Below are positions 49,915 through 63,066 of a stretch of DNA of 64,000 bases, in pieces. A model generated the notes under the pieces. It was not told the origin of the DNA. It worked only from the letters and a program-made list of their open reading frames with translations, and made no database searches. The stretch comes from Sequoia sempervirens (Eukaryota; Streptophyta; Pinopsida; Cupressales; Cupressaceae). Numbering within the stretch: the stretch's first letter is position 1; the number at the start of each line of letters is the position of its first letter. The translations under genes and the position numbers were made by a program. The DNA lies in NCBI GenBank assembly GCA_007258455.2, contig VDFB02344379.1, positions 1 through 64,000 of the forward strand. Direction: 5' to 3'.

Positions 49915-51354
49915 TGTAGACAACTAAATTTGGACACTTAATTTATCCAAATTTATCCATTTTCATCTAAACATCCCCTTATCCACATTAATTAAGTAAT
50001 ATCACTATTATTTAATTAATACCTCTAAAGTTCTTCTAATCCCTAAGGTATCTAGTTAAATAATTAAATATTTTCCCCCTTCTATCAAATGAATTAAATA
50101 AATATGACATTTATTTAATTCCTCATATGTCACATCCTCCATCATTTTTATCTAATCCTAATCCATATTCTAATCTCATCATTAGAGATGTGCACATGCC
50201 TAATCCTTGATTAGGATGTGTCACATCCTCCAACTTTTGCAAGTTGACCTCTAATCTCTCTTAGCCACATAACCCTCCTCTAATCTTTCATTAACTAGCC
50301 TAATCAATCTCTCAAGGAATTTTTAATTCTTTTTATCCTTCCAAGGAATATTAAATTCCTTTTTCTCTTCCTCGTGTGATCTTTGACTTGTCATATCAAG
50401 TCACATGTGGACTCTTCCCCATGCGATTTTTGACTTATCACATCAAGTCACACGTGACAAGTACTTACTTTTTAGGCACCTTGTCTTATCCAAGGTACTT
50501 TCTACCTCTCCCTTTGGAACCTTGTCTTATCCACAAGATTCTCCAATCATTGTGAATTTTAAATTCACTTTTATTCCTCCAAAGAATCTTCTCATCCCCC
50601 AAGGTACTTGCAAAGTACTTGTTCTTCTTCCACATCATGTACCCTCCTTCCACCTCATTTACACATCATCACATCCTTAGCCACTTCACATGCCACATGT
50701 CAAGATGTGAGGGCTTGTGAGTCCTCAACTCACCATAGCCCTACATCTTGGCCTTTTTGGTTTAATCTCAACCGTCCATTTCTCTTGAGAATTCAAAATT
50801 CTCTATAAATACCCCCTCTTTTCTCTCATCTAAGAATTTTTGCATGCCATAGCCAAATTCTTGTAGTTTTGTTATTTGAGTCCACACTTAGCATTTTCAT
50901 CTATTGTCATACAAATCCAACCATCTTGCATCCCCACCTACTTTCCATCCAAGGAGCATACAACGTCACAAATCAAGGGCCAACCAAAGAACAACTCGAC
51001 AAGGTGAAATATTCCATTTTGTTTTGTTAAGCTAATCATTTGCCCAATCTTGAGGTGTAGTGTGTTAATATTTATTTTCTTGCACTCTTTTGTTTTTTGA
51101 GTCCACACTTAGCATTTGCATCCATTTTCATACAACTCCAACCATCTTGCATCCCCACCTACTTGCCATCCAAGAAGCATACAATGCCACAAATCAAGGG
51201 CCAACCAAAGAACAACTCAACAAGGTGAAATGTTCCATTTTGTTTTGTTAAGCTAATCATTTTCCCAATTTTGAGGTGTAGGGTGTTAATATTTGTTTTC
51301 TTGCACTCTTTTGTTTGCTGCTTGTTTTCTAACATATATTTTCACCTATTCACA
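49915..51354 (+). mobile_element. Gypsy-type LTR, + orientation (left arm of an inverted pair)
   Basis: 1,440 bp starting TGTAGACAACTAAATTTGG and ending ...CACCTATTCACA. It is followed by TTTTTGGCACGCTCGGTGGG, a sequence typical of the priming region of plant Gypsy elements. The reverse complement of 51812-53230 matches it along its length. The left end lies inside the SPT16 fragment. Confidence 0.85.
50880..51320. repeat. 221-bp tandem duplication inside the LTR
   Basis: GTCCACACTTAGCATTT starts at 50880 and 51101; each unit runs to TTGCACTCTTTTGTTT. The other LTR carries the same duplication (period 218), so it predates the two insertions. Confidence 0.93.
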
Positions 51355-51811
51355 TTTTTGGCACGCTCGGTGGGACCCACAGACCGGTCTGTATCTTTCA
51401 CGTTTGCTATTTTTTTCTCTTTTTGTAGGTGCAGGTTGCAGAGAGGTGGATCTGTCCTTCAGGGGCAGACCTAACCTCCAAGGGCAGACCTAACCTGGCA
51501 GACATGCAGACCTGACCTCTAGAGGCAGACCTGACCATGCCCAGGGGCGTACCTACCTTTTGCAGACTCCAGAAACTAAAAATTTGCAATTTTTTCATAG
51601 AGGGGCGGACCTGACCTGGCAGATAGACAGACCTGACCTCTTCCAGGGATGAAATTGATCTAACAGAGGGGCGGACCTAACCTAAACAACTTTTTTCAAA
51701 AGGTCAAAATTGAGTTTTATGCATGGTTTTTGGTTGTTTTGAGTGTTCTTGACCTCCTACTATGTCATGTTTGTGTCTGTGCAAGCATTTGAGCAACATT
51801 TTGGTGAGAAA
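51355..51811 (+). mobile_element. 5' leader of the left Gypsy element, with a GCAGACCTGACCT array
   Basis: Starts with the candidate primer-binding region. From 51462 to 51684 the motif G(C/G)(A/G)GACCT(A/G)ACCT recurs about nine times at irregular spacing. The leader is cut off at 51811 by the oppositely oriented LTR. Confidence 0.65.
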
Positions 51812-53230
51812 TGTGATCAGGTGAAAATATATGTTAGAAAATGAGCAACAAACAAAAGAGTGCAAAGAAACAAAGATTAACACCCTACACCTCAAGATTG
51901 GGAAAATGATTAGCTTAACAAAACAAAATGAAACTTTTCACCTTGTCGAGTTGTTCTTTGGTTGGCCCTTGATTTGTGACGTTGTATGCTCCTTGGATGA
52001 CAAGTAGGTGGGGATGCAAGATGGTTGGAGTTGTATGATAATGGATGAAAATGCTAAGTGTGGACTCAAAAAATAAAAGAGTACAAGAAAATAAAGATTA
52101 ACACCCTACACCTCAAGATTGGGCAAATGATTAACTTAACAAAACAAAATGGAACATTTCACCTTGTCGAGTTCTTTGGTTGGCCCTTGATTTGTGACGT
52201 TGTATGCTCCTTGGATGGAAAGTAGGTGGGGATGAAAGATGGTTGGAGTTGTATGACAATGGATGCAAATGCTAAGTGTGGACTCAAATAATAAAACTGC
52301 AAGAATTTGGCTATGGCATGCAAAAATTCTTAAATGAGAGAAAAGAGGGGGTATTTATAGAAAATTTTGAATTCTCTAGAGAAATGGACGGTTGAGATTA
52401 AACCAACAAGGCCAAGATGTAGGGATATGGTGAGTTGAGGACTCACAAGCCCTCACATCTTGACATGTGGAATGTGAAGTGGCTTGAAAATAATGATGTG
52501 CTTATGAGGTGGAAGAAGGACAAGTACCTTGAAAGTACATTGGGAGATGAAAAGATTCCTTGGAGGAATAAAAAGTGAATTTAAAATTCACATGATTGGG
52601 GAATCTTGTGGATAAGACAAGGTTCCAAAGGGAAAGGTAGAAAGTACCTTGGATAAGACAAGGTGCCTAAAAAGGTAAGAACTTGTCATATGTGACTTGA
52701 TGTGATAAGTCAAAGATTCTAGAAGATGCATGGGAAAAGGGGAAGAGTTCACATGTGACTTGATGTGACAAGTCAAAGATCACATGGAAAAGAGAAAAAT
52801 GATTTTAATATTCTTTGGAAAGATAAAAGGAATTAAAAATTCCTTGAGAGGTTGATTAGGCTAGTTAATGAAGGATTAGAGGAGGGTTAGGTGGCTAAGA
52901 GAGATTAGGGGCCAACTTGCAAAAGTTGGAGGATGTGACACATTCTAATCAAGGATTACTCATGTGCACATTCTAATGATGGAATTAGGAGGTTGATGAA
53001 GATTAAGGGATGTGACATGTGAGGAATTAAATAAATGTCATATTTATTTAATTCATTTGATGAAAGGTGGAAGGTATTTAATTATTTAACTAGATACCTT
53101 AGGGATTAGAACAACTTTAGAGGTATTAATTAAATAATAGTGATATTACTTAATTAATGCGGATAAGGGGATGTTTAGATGAAAAGGGATAAATTTGGAT
53201 AAATTAAGTGTCCAAATTTAGGTGTCTATA
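51812..53230 (-). mobile_element. Gypsy-type 3' LTR, minus orientation (right arm)
   Basis: On the minus strand it begins TATAGACACCTAAATTTGG (53230) and ends ...TTCACCTGATCACA (51812), 1,419 bp. Just before it on that strand is AAAGAGGGGCAAAA, a polypurine tract, so this is the 3' LTR of a minus-strand element whose interior lies to the right. Confidence 0.85.
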
Positions 53231-53250
53231 TTTTGCCCCTCTTTGAGATA
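53231..53250 (-). promoter_or_regulatory. Polypurine tract of the minus-strand Gypsy element
   Basis: The complement reads ...CTCAAAGAGGGGCAAAA directly before the LTR start; this is where plus-strand DNA synthesis primes. Confidence 0.75.
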
Positions 53251-56099
53251 GTGTTACGAAGTAGCATCATTTCAAATAATATTAAAACATAGAACTCAGA
53301 AGAAGATGGTCAGATTGGGAAAGATACCCCAACCATCAAATGATTGATTGGGAAGAAAGATGATGGGGGTGAAGATGAAGGTTAGGGATGAATGAAGATG
53401 ATGGGGGTGAAGATGAAGGTTAGGGATGAACGATGCCCCCTCGAGAGGACATGCGGGTTCAAGAGAACACGGGTGTGCTCTCGAAATTAATGAGACGGTG
53501 AGAAGTGAGATGAGGAATATGATGCAAAGTGATGGGTAAGAAGGATGAAAAGGCGACATGAGATTGGGAAGCAATGGATGCAAGGACAAAGGTGATGTTG
53601 CCCCAATCAAGCTATAAGCCAAAGCGGGTTGATGATTAAAGAGATGATGATAAGAGATCGAATAAATAGGGGAGGGAGATTGATGAAGGATGAATGCATG
53701 GGTGGGGAAGATGAAATGCAATCCTAATGCAATTTTTCCATCTTTGAAGCACTGATTTTTGCTATAGCATAAGACACAAGACACCAGGGTATGAAGAACC
53801 AAGGAAGATTAGTGTTTAATGCATAAAACAAACATAACAGACAAGAATACTATTCCAACACCCCAAATTAATGAAGACCTTGGTCAGGACAAGCATTAGA
53901 ATAACCACAAGCGCGAGAGGATGCCCCAACGTAACACAAGACCGCATGAGTCTTGGTGGGTTCTACGCGAGACAACTGAGAAGACAACAACAAAGCAGAA
54001 AGATCAAGATACACCCCTATGTTGACTAGTCAAAGCACATCATGATATGATGGATCAAGGCGACCATGACAAGTGATGATAGGGAGCTGAAATGATAAAC
54101 AAAAGCTAAAAGCATCAAAAGATCACAATCAATGTCAAACGTCCTTTTCCATGGGATCAAGGGGATGGATGGGATTGATGAGTTGAGACCGATGTTGGAT
54201 ACTAAACTAAAAGATCGATATGACGCAGGATATTCAAAACTAATTGGATCTGATGATACAAGTGGATCTTGTTTGTTAAGAACCAGCTAGATAAGGGCAT
54301 AGCTTGATGACACGACACAAGAGACATGACACAAGATAGGAGACTGACACATCCTAGTGACCTAGGGGCTTGGGGGCCGATCAAAGATTAGCCTTGCCTA
54401 TGTGAAAGTGCAGAGCCCTCATAGTTTGATAAAAGGCTAACGACAGACCATGATGGAGACCTCAAGGGATGATAAAGATAGGATGGACAAAAGGAGAAAA
54501 GTGGAAAATGAAGATCAATGATAGATGATAAAAGAGCGGATAGACATAGCAGAAAGACCAATTAGAGGCGATAAAGGAACCCGGGGGGCGGATCAAATGA
54601 TCGACCTTGCCTACGTGAAAGCGTAGGGGCAACGTAATTCGACCAAAGGGAAAATGATGGATAAAGGATGATGATAAGATAACCCTGAGAAGGGGATAAA
54701 ATGATGGGACTGATATGATGGGTTAGGATAGACTAGTTGGATTGGATAGGATGATGGTGACTACACAAAGCTCAGGGATGGGATAGTTATCCAAATCATC
54801 AAAAGGTGAATTGGGAGGATGATATGATGGATGGATGAAAGATGAGAAAGGATAGGATATTAGAAAGATGTGCGAATGAAATGGGAATGATGACGATGAG
54901 ATAGATGGCATTAGGTTGCATGGGGAGTAGCCTATAGCTAGATACCAATGATAAGGGACTAGGAGATAGGATGGGGATAGAGAGAAACATATAGGAAGAT
55001 AAGGATGGGGAATGGGAGGGATGCCACGATGGATGGATAGGGGGATAAGGATAGGGAGGTTAAAATGATTGTGTGTAGGGATTGGAAGATAAGGATGGGG
55101 AGGTGAAAAAGGATTAATGGATTGAGGGATGAATGATATCTCCAAGGATTATATCACAAAGGAAGATAGATGCCCCCACTCTAGATATGTCATGTACGAG
55201 GAGGCATGAAGGATGAAAGATAAAAGGATAGTCAAATAAGGGAGTGAGATGGATATGGATAGGATGCATGGATAAGGAAGGGACATTAATGGTAGCATGA
55301 TGGGTGGAAAAAGAAAGTAGACGAATGCGAATAAGGATTAGGATAGTGTGCGGATGAGGGGAATGTATGCCAAAAGGTGTCCAAAGCATGTTTATATGTT
55401 TTCCCCTACCGATATCAAGATCACAAGGAAGATGGAAGGATTGGGATAAATGAGATATGTCAAGCAGGATGTGTAAGATAGGTAGGATGGAGGGGATGAA
55501 TGAAGAGGATGTATAGCAGGAAGATGGGTGCATAGCTGGAAGCATAACGGATGGAGGGAATGTATATAAGGAAGCTGCCCCCAAGTGTGGAAAATGATAG
55601 ATGGGGATTTATGCATGACACTTTTTTTCTAGGTTTTCATCATGGTACTTATCCAAGGCGCTTGTTTTCCAAGTTTTCACCATTGGACGGATTATTTCTC
55701 TTTACTTTTTTTGGAATTTTTGGACTTTTTGGGACGAATGTGGATGGGGATAGGTGGATTTGAAATACATGTGTTAAGGATATGGATGAAGGACTCAAGC
55801 ATCAAGTTTCATATGAGGTATTAAGAGCCCATGTTTGAATTGACTGTTGGATGGTAGTACAACCTTATTAGGATAAATGGATTATGCAAGAGAATGGATG
55901 AGAGGGATTTGATGTTTAGGACCAACATTGGCACATGTGGTAGTGGATGTGAAAAGATAGGAGGATTAATGGATGGAGAATGTGGGGATAATGGAGGAGA
56001 TTGGATAGTGAATTTTGGGACATAAGGACCCAAAATAGATTTAGGAGATGGAGGAAGTGTATGATTGGCTTTCAGATTAGCAACTTTGGATGTTACAAA
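53251..56099 (-). mobile_element. Interior of the minus-strand Gypsy element, no pol genes
   Basis: Strongly strand-biased sequence, GA-rich on + (GGATGATGG-like). Long minus-strand frames here (54723-55145, 55114-55584) are products of the bias (Pro, Ser, His, Ile). No protease, reverse transcriptase or integrase motif seen. Local duplications: GATGATGGGGGTGAAGATGA twice at 53358-53430; GATCGACCTTGCCTACGTGA (about 54600) resembling the sequence at about 54378; ILGPYVP coding phrases at about 56015 and 56510. Confidence 0.6.
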
Positions 56100-58508
56100 T
56101 TATTCATGTGAAGGCATGGCATATTTTTTCTTTGGGATCCACATGGTTTTTATTTTTTCTTTGGTGGGCCTTTGCGGCCTATGGATTTGATTTGGATTCT
56201 GGATTTTATTTTTCTTTTCATCACCATGTCTTTTAGAGGGGGCATGGGAAGCTTTAGATTCATGCATTTTTTCTTTAGCATCCAAAGTGATTTTAGTAGT
56301 AATGGGATGGGTGCGAGGAGATGGATGACATGGAGAGATGAAGGTAGGAGTATAGGGATTATGTGTAGATGGAGGATGTTTAAGTATGTGCCTTTGTTGA
56401 TCCTGATTAGGGGACATGCGAGTGGGATGTTTATGATGGGTGACATGGATAGGCGATGGATGGATGAAAGGATGAATATGATGAGATGGAGGGGGTGATT
56501 TTGGGACATAAGGGCCCAAAATGGACTTAGTGGGTGGAGGGACATAAGGAACCAAAATGGATGGGGCAGATGAGGGAGGAATATGAATGGTTGTTTTGAG
56601 GTGATATGATGGAGGAGGAGGGATGGAAGCATATGGTTTGGTGGAGCGATGGGAAGAGCCTATATTTTTTTTGGAAGAGGTTCGTTGAGGATGTCTAGAG
56701 GTTGTACCAACATCTTTAGATTGCGAGTCTTGGGAAATAGGTCCAAGACCTTGCATACAGATTTGTTCTTTGACCTGGATGGGCTCTAAAATACCTTGCT
56801 CATGAAGGCTTAAACCTTTTCCTTGATAGTTCATGTTCTTGAGCATTCGATCCATGATAGGATTTTTGTTATTTTGAAAACATGATGCGAGTCCATTATT
56901 AGACAGAGGATGATGGGTGGTATATACACTATGTTTTTATTCTTCAAGGAGACCACCATGGAAGAATGTGAGAGTACCAAGCAGATATACAAGTGGTGAG
57001 GGGATAGTAGGTTTAGGCGACGATGGAGGATCAAGAAATGGAGATGGTCGGATAGCAACATCTTGATGGGTGGTATCAAGAGAGGGATTAGGTGATATGA
57101 TAGGATCTAGATTTGTGGTAGCGAGTGATAATGGCTCATGAGATGGAGTGGTGGAATCAAGGAGATCATGGGATGGAATGGATGGGGGACTGTGATCCTG
57201 AGGTAGACTAGATGGGATGGTAGGATCTTGATCTGGAGAAGGGGGTATGCTGTTATGCTTTGGATCAAGCTCTTGGCATGGCTCTTCTTGCGTGGATGGC
57301 AGGATGACAGAGTGTTGGAGGGACTCTTCAAGTGGGGAAGATGGAGGGATGGGGGATTCAAAACATTCATGGGAATGGATTTTAGTGACACCAAGAGTGG
57401 GAGAAGTGGATTGGATGTGGGTGTCTTCGATGGATTGGATGGATATGGGAGTAGGGGGAGTGGATTGGATTTGGTTATTGTCGATGGGTTCAATGGTTTC
57501 TGGAGTAGGAGATGGGGGTTCGATGGATTCAGTGATGATTTCAATGGTGTCAATGATTTGAGTGGTGCTAGGAGTGGTATCATCAATGATAGGTGTTGGA
57601 TGGAGAAAGGTCTCGTCACTAATGACCGTGGATGATGGGTTGGGATGTCATGATTCCACAACTTCAAGGTGTGGAGTGGGAGATTTCTTCTTTGTTATAA
57701 GTCCTTGGAGAACTTTTGGAGTGAGTTAATTGAATACTCTAGGCTGAGATGGTGTGGTAGGAGTAGATGAAGGATTATGGATTGGTGGAGGATTAAGACT
57801 AGGGATTGGTGGACTAGGGTTAGATGGAGGAATGGGATTAGATATAGGACTGGGATTAGATGGAGGATTAGGATTGGGGTATTGGAATGTTGAATTAGGA
57901 CAAGAGAATGTGGGTGGTGGATTGTAGTAAGGATATTGGGATGGTGGATTAGGATGGGAAGATTGAGATGGCAGATTGAGATAGGGAAATGTGGATGTTG
58001 GATTAGGATAAGAAGATGTGGATGTTAGATTAGGGTAAGTTGATGGGGGTGTAGGTTTAAGATAAAAATTTGTGGATGTGGGATTAGGATAGGTTAGTTG
58101 GTATGGAGGATTAGGATAAGGGGACATGGATGGGGGATTGTGATAGGGATACTAGGATGGTAGATTAGGATAAGAGGATGTGGGTTTTGGATGAGAGGAT
58201 GATGTAGATGAAGGATATGAAAAATATACGGATGGGGAAGGTAATGAATATCCCTTGTCAAAGGTATCATAAGGAGTGTGAGTAGGCATGGATGAAGAGA
58301 TAAGGGGGTAGCTACAAGGGGTGATTGGATTTTGGAAAGCGGGTGGAGAAAGTTTACAAGTGATGATAGCGTCAAGGGGATATGTGTCATATTCTTCTTT
58401 ATCGACAAGACTTTCATTATTGTCGCTGACGCAATTAGGGTTTCCCTTGACTACTATTGATGGAGGATAAGGATTCATGATGATAAAAGGATAAATATGA
58501 TGGATCAA
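56100..58508 (-). pseudogene. Gag-like, proline-rich, G-patch-containing frame of the Gypsy element
   Basis: One minus-strand frame runs 803 codons from 58508 to 56100 with four stops (58152, 57726, 57648, 56937), otherwise coherent. It starts with MNPYPPSIVVKG and DKEEYDTYPLDAI, then many YPNP-type repeats (SYPNPTSTFPY). An acidic, Thr/Pro-rich part follows (IDDTTPSTTQIIDTIEIITE). Then come HSVYTTHHPLSNNGLASCFQ and LKNMNYQGKGLSLHEQGILE, a G-patch-like motif of the kind found in plant Gypsy polyproteins, with GLG changed to GLS. The end is basic. A different frame at 57107-57667 is a shadow. The 5' LTR would lie beyond the scaffold gap. Confidence 0.65.
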
Positions 58509-58691
58509 AGATTTTGGATGGAAACAAACTAAAGCTTGAGTCGGGAATTAGGTCAAGCTAAGATCGGGTTTGGATTAAAGCTCAGATTAGGATGATTGGA
58601 TGGTGCAATGGGATTGATTTTGATGATCGAATTTGATTACCAAAGGATGACTACAACACTGAATCTACTTCAAGATGGAAGTAGATTGATT

Positions 58692-58791
58692 NNNNNNNNN
58701 NNNNNNNNNNNNNNNNNNNNNNNNNNNNNNNNNNNNNNNNNNNNNNNNNNNNNNNNNNNNNNNNNNNNNNNNNNNNNNNNNNNNNNNNNNN
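58692..58791. other. Assembly gap (100 N)
   Basis: Exactly 100 Ns, the conventional size for a gap of unknown length. The sequence on its right starts in the middle of a segment duplicated from 42224. Confidence 1.
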
Positions 58792-60484
58792 AGGTGAGAG
58801 CATTTGGACGTTCATCATGGAGAGTAAGACTTTTCCAGATCAATAATCATGGGTCTTCTACATTGAATAATGGAACCATATGTCAAAATGTCTTAAGTCT
58901 TGTTATTTCCTTAATTATGCTAATTAAATAGTTGTTAGTAAAAGAAGTAGTTATGAAAAGTCGTTTCTTTTTGTAAAAGGCCTGTAGCTTGTTGCTTCCT
59001 ATATAAATAGGAAACCAAGGCCTAGTTTCAAATTATCATCATCATATATCATTTCCATTTTGAAGACTTCTGTTATTAATATATATCAATTGAAGTAATA
59101 TAATGGAGAACATCTTATTATCAGAGATTCTCCATGACTATGTTATAATTATGTATTTTTCTTATGTTTTCCATACTTATTTCTTCTTATATTTGAATGA
59201 ATATCAGTTATTGAGCCTCAATACTATGCTTATGTGAATGAATATGCTGATATAGTAAAGCATTTATTGTGGATGTTGGTAGAGCTACTAATTTTTTTGA
59301 AAATTTGAGCTTATTTTGCCTTGTTACATGTTCAACATAAAAATGGAAACTATTTACAAATAATAAAGTTAACAAAGTTGCTTATTTAAATAATTGTGAG
59401 GTACATGCATTAATATTTTATTAACTTTTGTGTCTTCACGAACATATGTTGATACAAAATGAATGGAAGAAGCATCCAAGTAATCCTAATTTTTTCTGCC
59501 AACAATTCATACCAAAGATTGAACAATTTAAGGATATTGCAATAGGTATTAATTAAGGATATGATGATGATGATATATTCTTATACTTGTATATTCTATG
59601 AAACATTCCTTATTTTCTATGAAACAGTGTATATATTCTTGTACTTGTAAATATTCTTTTACTGTTATGTCTATTAAATAAAACAAAGTTTGAATAAAAA
59701 ATGCTTCACCCTTTTTTGTAAGTGAGTATGTGAATTATTATTTAAGGAAAAATCTTACAGTGTTTACATTTTCAGTTTACTAGTTTCAAATCTTCATTTT
59801 CTATGTATATAAAATTATATGTTCTCTTTATCTCGAATGACATAAAACAATAATATCATTAGAATCAGGGTTTTCAATTTTAGCACCATCATTGTCCACA
59901 CTTTTCGTATCCTGTTCACTTTTAAGTACAATCATCAAAATCTTATTTTTATTTCTTGTCCCAGTTAATCTTGATTCCTTTTAGCACAACACAGTAGGTT
60001 GCATGTTAAATTTCAAACATCTTCTTTGCATTTTTTTGTATATTTTATTTTCTCAATGCATCATTATGTAACAACAATTTCACTTCTGAGATATACAGTA
60101 AAAATAAATGAAAGAACATGTTTCCTTTGTCAAGGGAAATGTATGGTGAATTATGTCTTTCATATAAGTGTGCAAGTGAAATAAGACATAACTGATTGAA
60201 TCTGATTTTCTACTGTACAATTGTTTTTTTATGTGCTTTTTACTTTTTGCATGTGGATTACCCTCAGAAAGAGACTACTCATCTTTTCTTAAATGAATCC
60301 TTTACATTTCTTGTCTACGAAAGGAATTTATTGCTTGACAACATGTTCATGAACTTCATACAAATTAATATTGGTGTAAAAGGCCATCCCCGCAAATGTT
60401 GTTTGGTCTAGAATTATAATGGAAAATAAAAAAGCTTGCTAGGAGAATAAAACAAGTTTTCAATTGTCCAAGTACAACATAATA

Positions 60485-61009
60485 TTACTGAAGCATTTCA
60501 AAGTTTAGGCCATAAGAATCATCCTTTTTTAAACATGGATTGCAAATAATTCTAAAATTTTGGAAGTCTTGGTCATTAACATTATTGTATGCTACAATGT
60601 CATCCAATATATCATTGTCAATGTTCATATGTTCTTTCAAGTATTTAATATTATCATCATCCTCATCTTGACCTGCATGATCTTCATCATCATTGAAATT
60701 TGACTGTAGACCATCTATATTGTTACCAAATGTATTTGGATCATCATTTTCTATACCATCCATATTGTTGTCTTCCATAACATCATCTAACTCTAGATTG
60801 TTGTCTTCCTGTGCCTGAACATAACCATCTTCAACATCATCATGGATGCCAATTTCTTCGATGTTCTCTAATCCCTCTCTCTCATTTTGTTGGCCATCAT
60901 TGTTTTGCTCAGTATCCACTAATGCATCGTCAAATACATGCCTTAATCTTGGATCATAATGTATGACAAATATCGATTTCGGGTCCAAAATATCTTCATA
61001 GAAAAATAC
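60485..61009 (-). pseudogene. Exon resembling DUF4216, copy B
   Basis: Same exon as 43897-44421, open throughout, with Trp replaced by Ser in LDPKSIFVIHYDP. The aligned Trp is a conserved position of that domain, so the change may mark decay. Confidence 0.45.
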
Positions 61010-61170
61010 CTACACATGAACGACATACATATATTAGACATTATATAAATTGTATGAACATATATACATCAATTGAATAATGGAACATTATTTTATAGAC
61101 TACCTTTTTTATACAATAATTGCTATAAAACACAATTTTGACAACATAGTTTATAAAACAAAGTCCACAC

Positions 61171-62093
61171 TCATTTATTATTCTTTGGTTTTCTGCCCAT
61201 AAGAACATCCTTAGGGAGACCTTGTTCTTCCCTCTTCTGTCGTGTAGGAGTGCGTTTTAAGAAGGGGTAATCAATCAATAACTCATCCCCAATGGTAAGG
61301 TCCATAATAGCCTCAACCATTATCAATCTATCAACCTCTCTTTCCATATCTCCATCTTTATCATTTATAACCTCAACAAATTGACAATTCGGTCTTACAA
61401 TAGGGTCGCTTTCCCTTACTACTATTTATAAGTCTTGCAATATTTTTGTGTGTGTATGCACGTCCATCTATATACATAAGATGACATCTATTCATTTCTT
61501 TTCCACTTTCCAATTGGAGACGATGTGTATACTTATTCAAATTTAGACCATATGCTGACATGCTAGGCTTATATTCTGCTAGCCTTCTCCATTCACCACT
61601 ATAATATGATGGACCATAATATGACATTAATCTCCTAGAAGTTTTTTCTGAATTGTTTCTATGTTTGGATCCCACATGTACATTTTGGACAATAAAGAGG
61701 TCTAGATTAGCTCCATGAATATTGGAGGGTTGTATCATGTAGTTGTATCCCCAAAATTGAAACACCTCGTACACTGTAGGTAGTTGTTGATCACTAGGCC
61801 AAGCACAATATAGTCGACGATCAAATATCTCTTTGTATCTCAAACTCAGGGGCAAGTCATCATCTCCATCGCATTCATTCTCATAGGGTATGTAGCCCAC
61901 CTTCCCCTTGTCTTTAAGAAAATTATGCATCTTCACACCGGTTCTTGTTTTGTTACTTGTTTTCGTCAATTCCGCATCTTCCGAGCTGGTATATTGGCAC
62001 ATATATTTTGTTAGATGTATCATCTCATAAATGATCATTTCCCTCTAGGCTGGAAGTCGATGATCCAGGAAACTTTAAACCAAGAACTTTATC
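61171..62093 (-). pseudogene. SET-like domain exon, copy B
   Basis: Counterpart of 44583-45501. It keeps the frame across the place where copy A shifts (IDGRAYTHKNIARLINSSKG), so the SET-like motif is continuous here. It has its own one-base insertion further on (ends KTELSIC out of frame near 61375). It shares the early TGA and has an extra base before MCQYTS. Confidence 0.58.
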
Positions 62094-62194
62094 CTGCAAG
62101 TATCCATTAAGAAAAAATTAGTTATTTAAATAATATAAAACAATGTTTAAACGAAGTATACATGTTATTTATATCAAATTGGAAAATTTCTCAC

Positions 62195-62539
62195 CACAAT
62201 TCTTATTGGATTTGAATCGATTGTAGGAGGCATACTACAGACTGGAAGCTCATCATATATGTAATGTATTTGTACAATCGCTCATTTGAATTGTTTCTTT
62301 CCACGACATACAAAGCATCCACAAACAACAATTTTCTCAAAGTATTCATCCCATGTACTATAGTCCTGACCTACCTCTTCTTCAGTGCAATCATTTGTTG
62401 TGTATGCAATATCCATTGTCATATCCTCTTCCACTCACTGTCGTCTATATGATTTAACAGTTTTAGGTCCACGTCCACATACATATCTTGTTCTTTTGCT
62501 AGTTGAACGCTTAGGCTCTGCATTTGCTCCAATATCCAT
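62195..62539 (-). pseudogene. Preceding exon of the SET-like gene, copy B
   Basis: Counterpart of 45603-45947, same length and splice sites. TGG has become TGA at 62435-62437 (Trp to stop in the HRRQW stretch). Confidence 0.5.
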
Positions 62540-63066
62540 CTAAAATAATCAACAACATGCATTAATTTATGTCAAGATTGGATAATACATTATAAATTTC
62601 AATAATACTATGAAAAAAGATGGATGTATCACAAAATTCCATCAGATCATTTTTTCCTAAGTTAAGTCAAAATTTGAGTACCTGATGTCCCACTTCATCC
62701 GTTGTGTCCTTATTTGATATGACACGATCTGTTTCCATTGCCTCGACTCGCCCCTATAATACACAACATAGTAAATAATGTTTAGTACACCAATTATATC
62801 ATTTCAACGAATACGTCATCCAACACAAAACCTCACTTTAGTCATATATTTGACATATTGATATCATGTTTTGGCTATCCTAATTTTCAAACTTTTCCCT
62901 TGATCATAGAATCACATTTAATCACCATTCCTGTGCATTTTAAACTAATAAGTTTGACCTTAAAGGCCTCATGGACAAAAAAAATGACTTTATCTCCTCT
63001 ACGTTGTAGCATTTGTGAATTCATAAACATCTTCCTCCTTTGGTTGAGGTTGCTTTCTCTTCTTAC

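Noticed and set aside
54723..55584. Overlapping minus-strand frames of 140 and 156 codons
   Set aside because: Long frames caused by strong GA/TC strand bias; Pro/Ser/His/Ile-rich with no domain and mutual overlap.
57107..57667. 186-codon minus-strand frame in the Gypsy interior, and + frames 57228-57635
   Set aside because: The neighbouring frame gives a coherent acidic Thr/Pro protein leading into the G-patch motif. This frame gives only biased Pro/Leu/Ser sequence.
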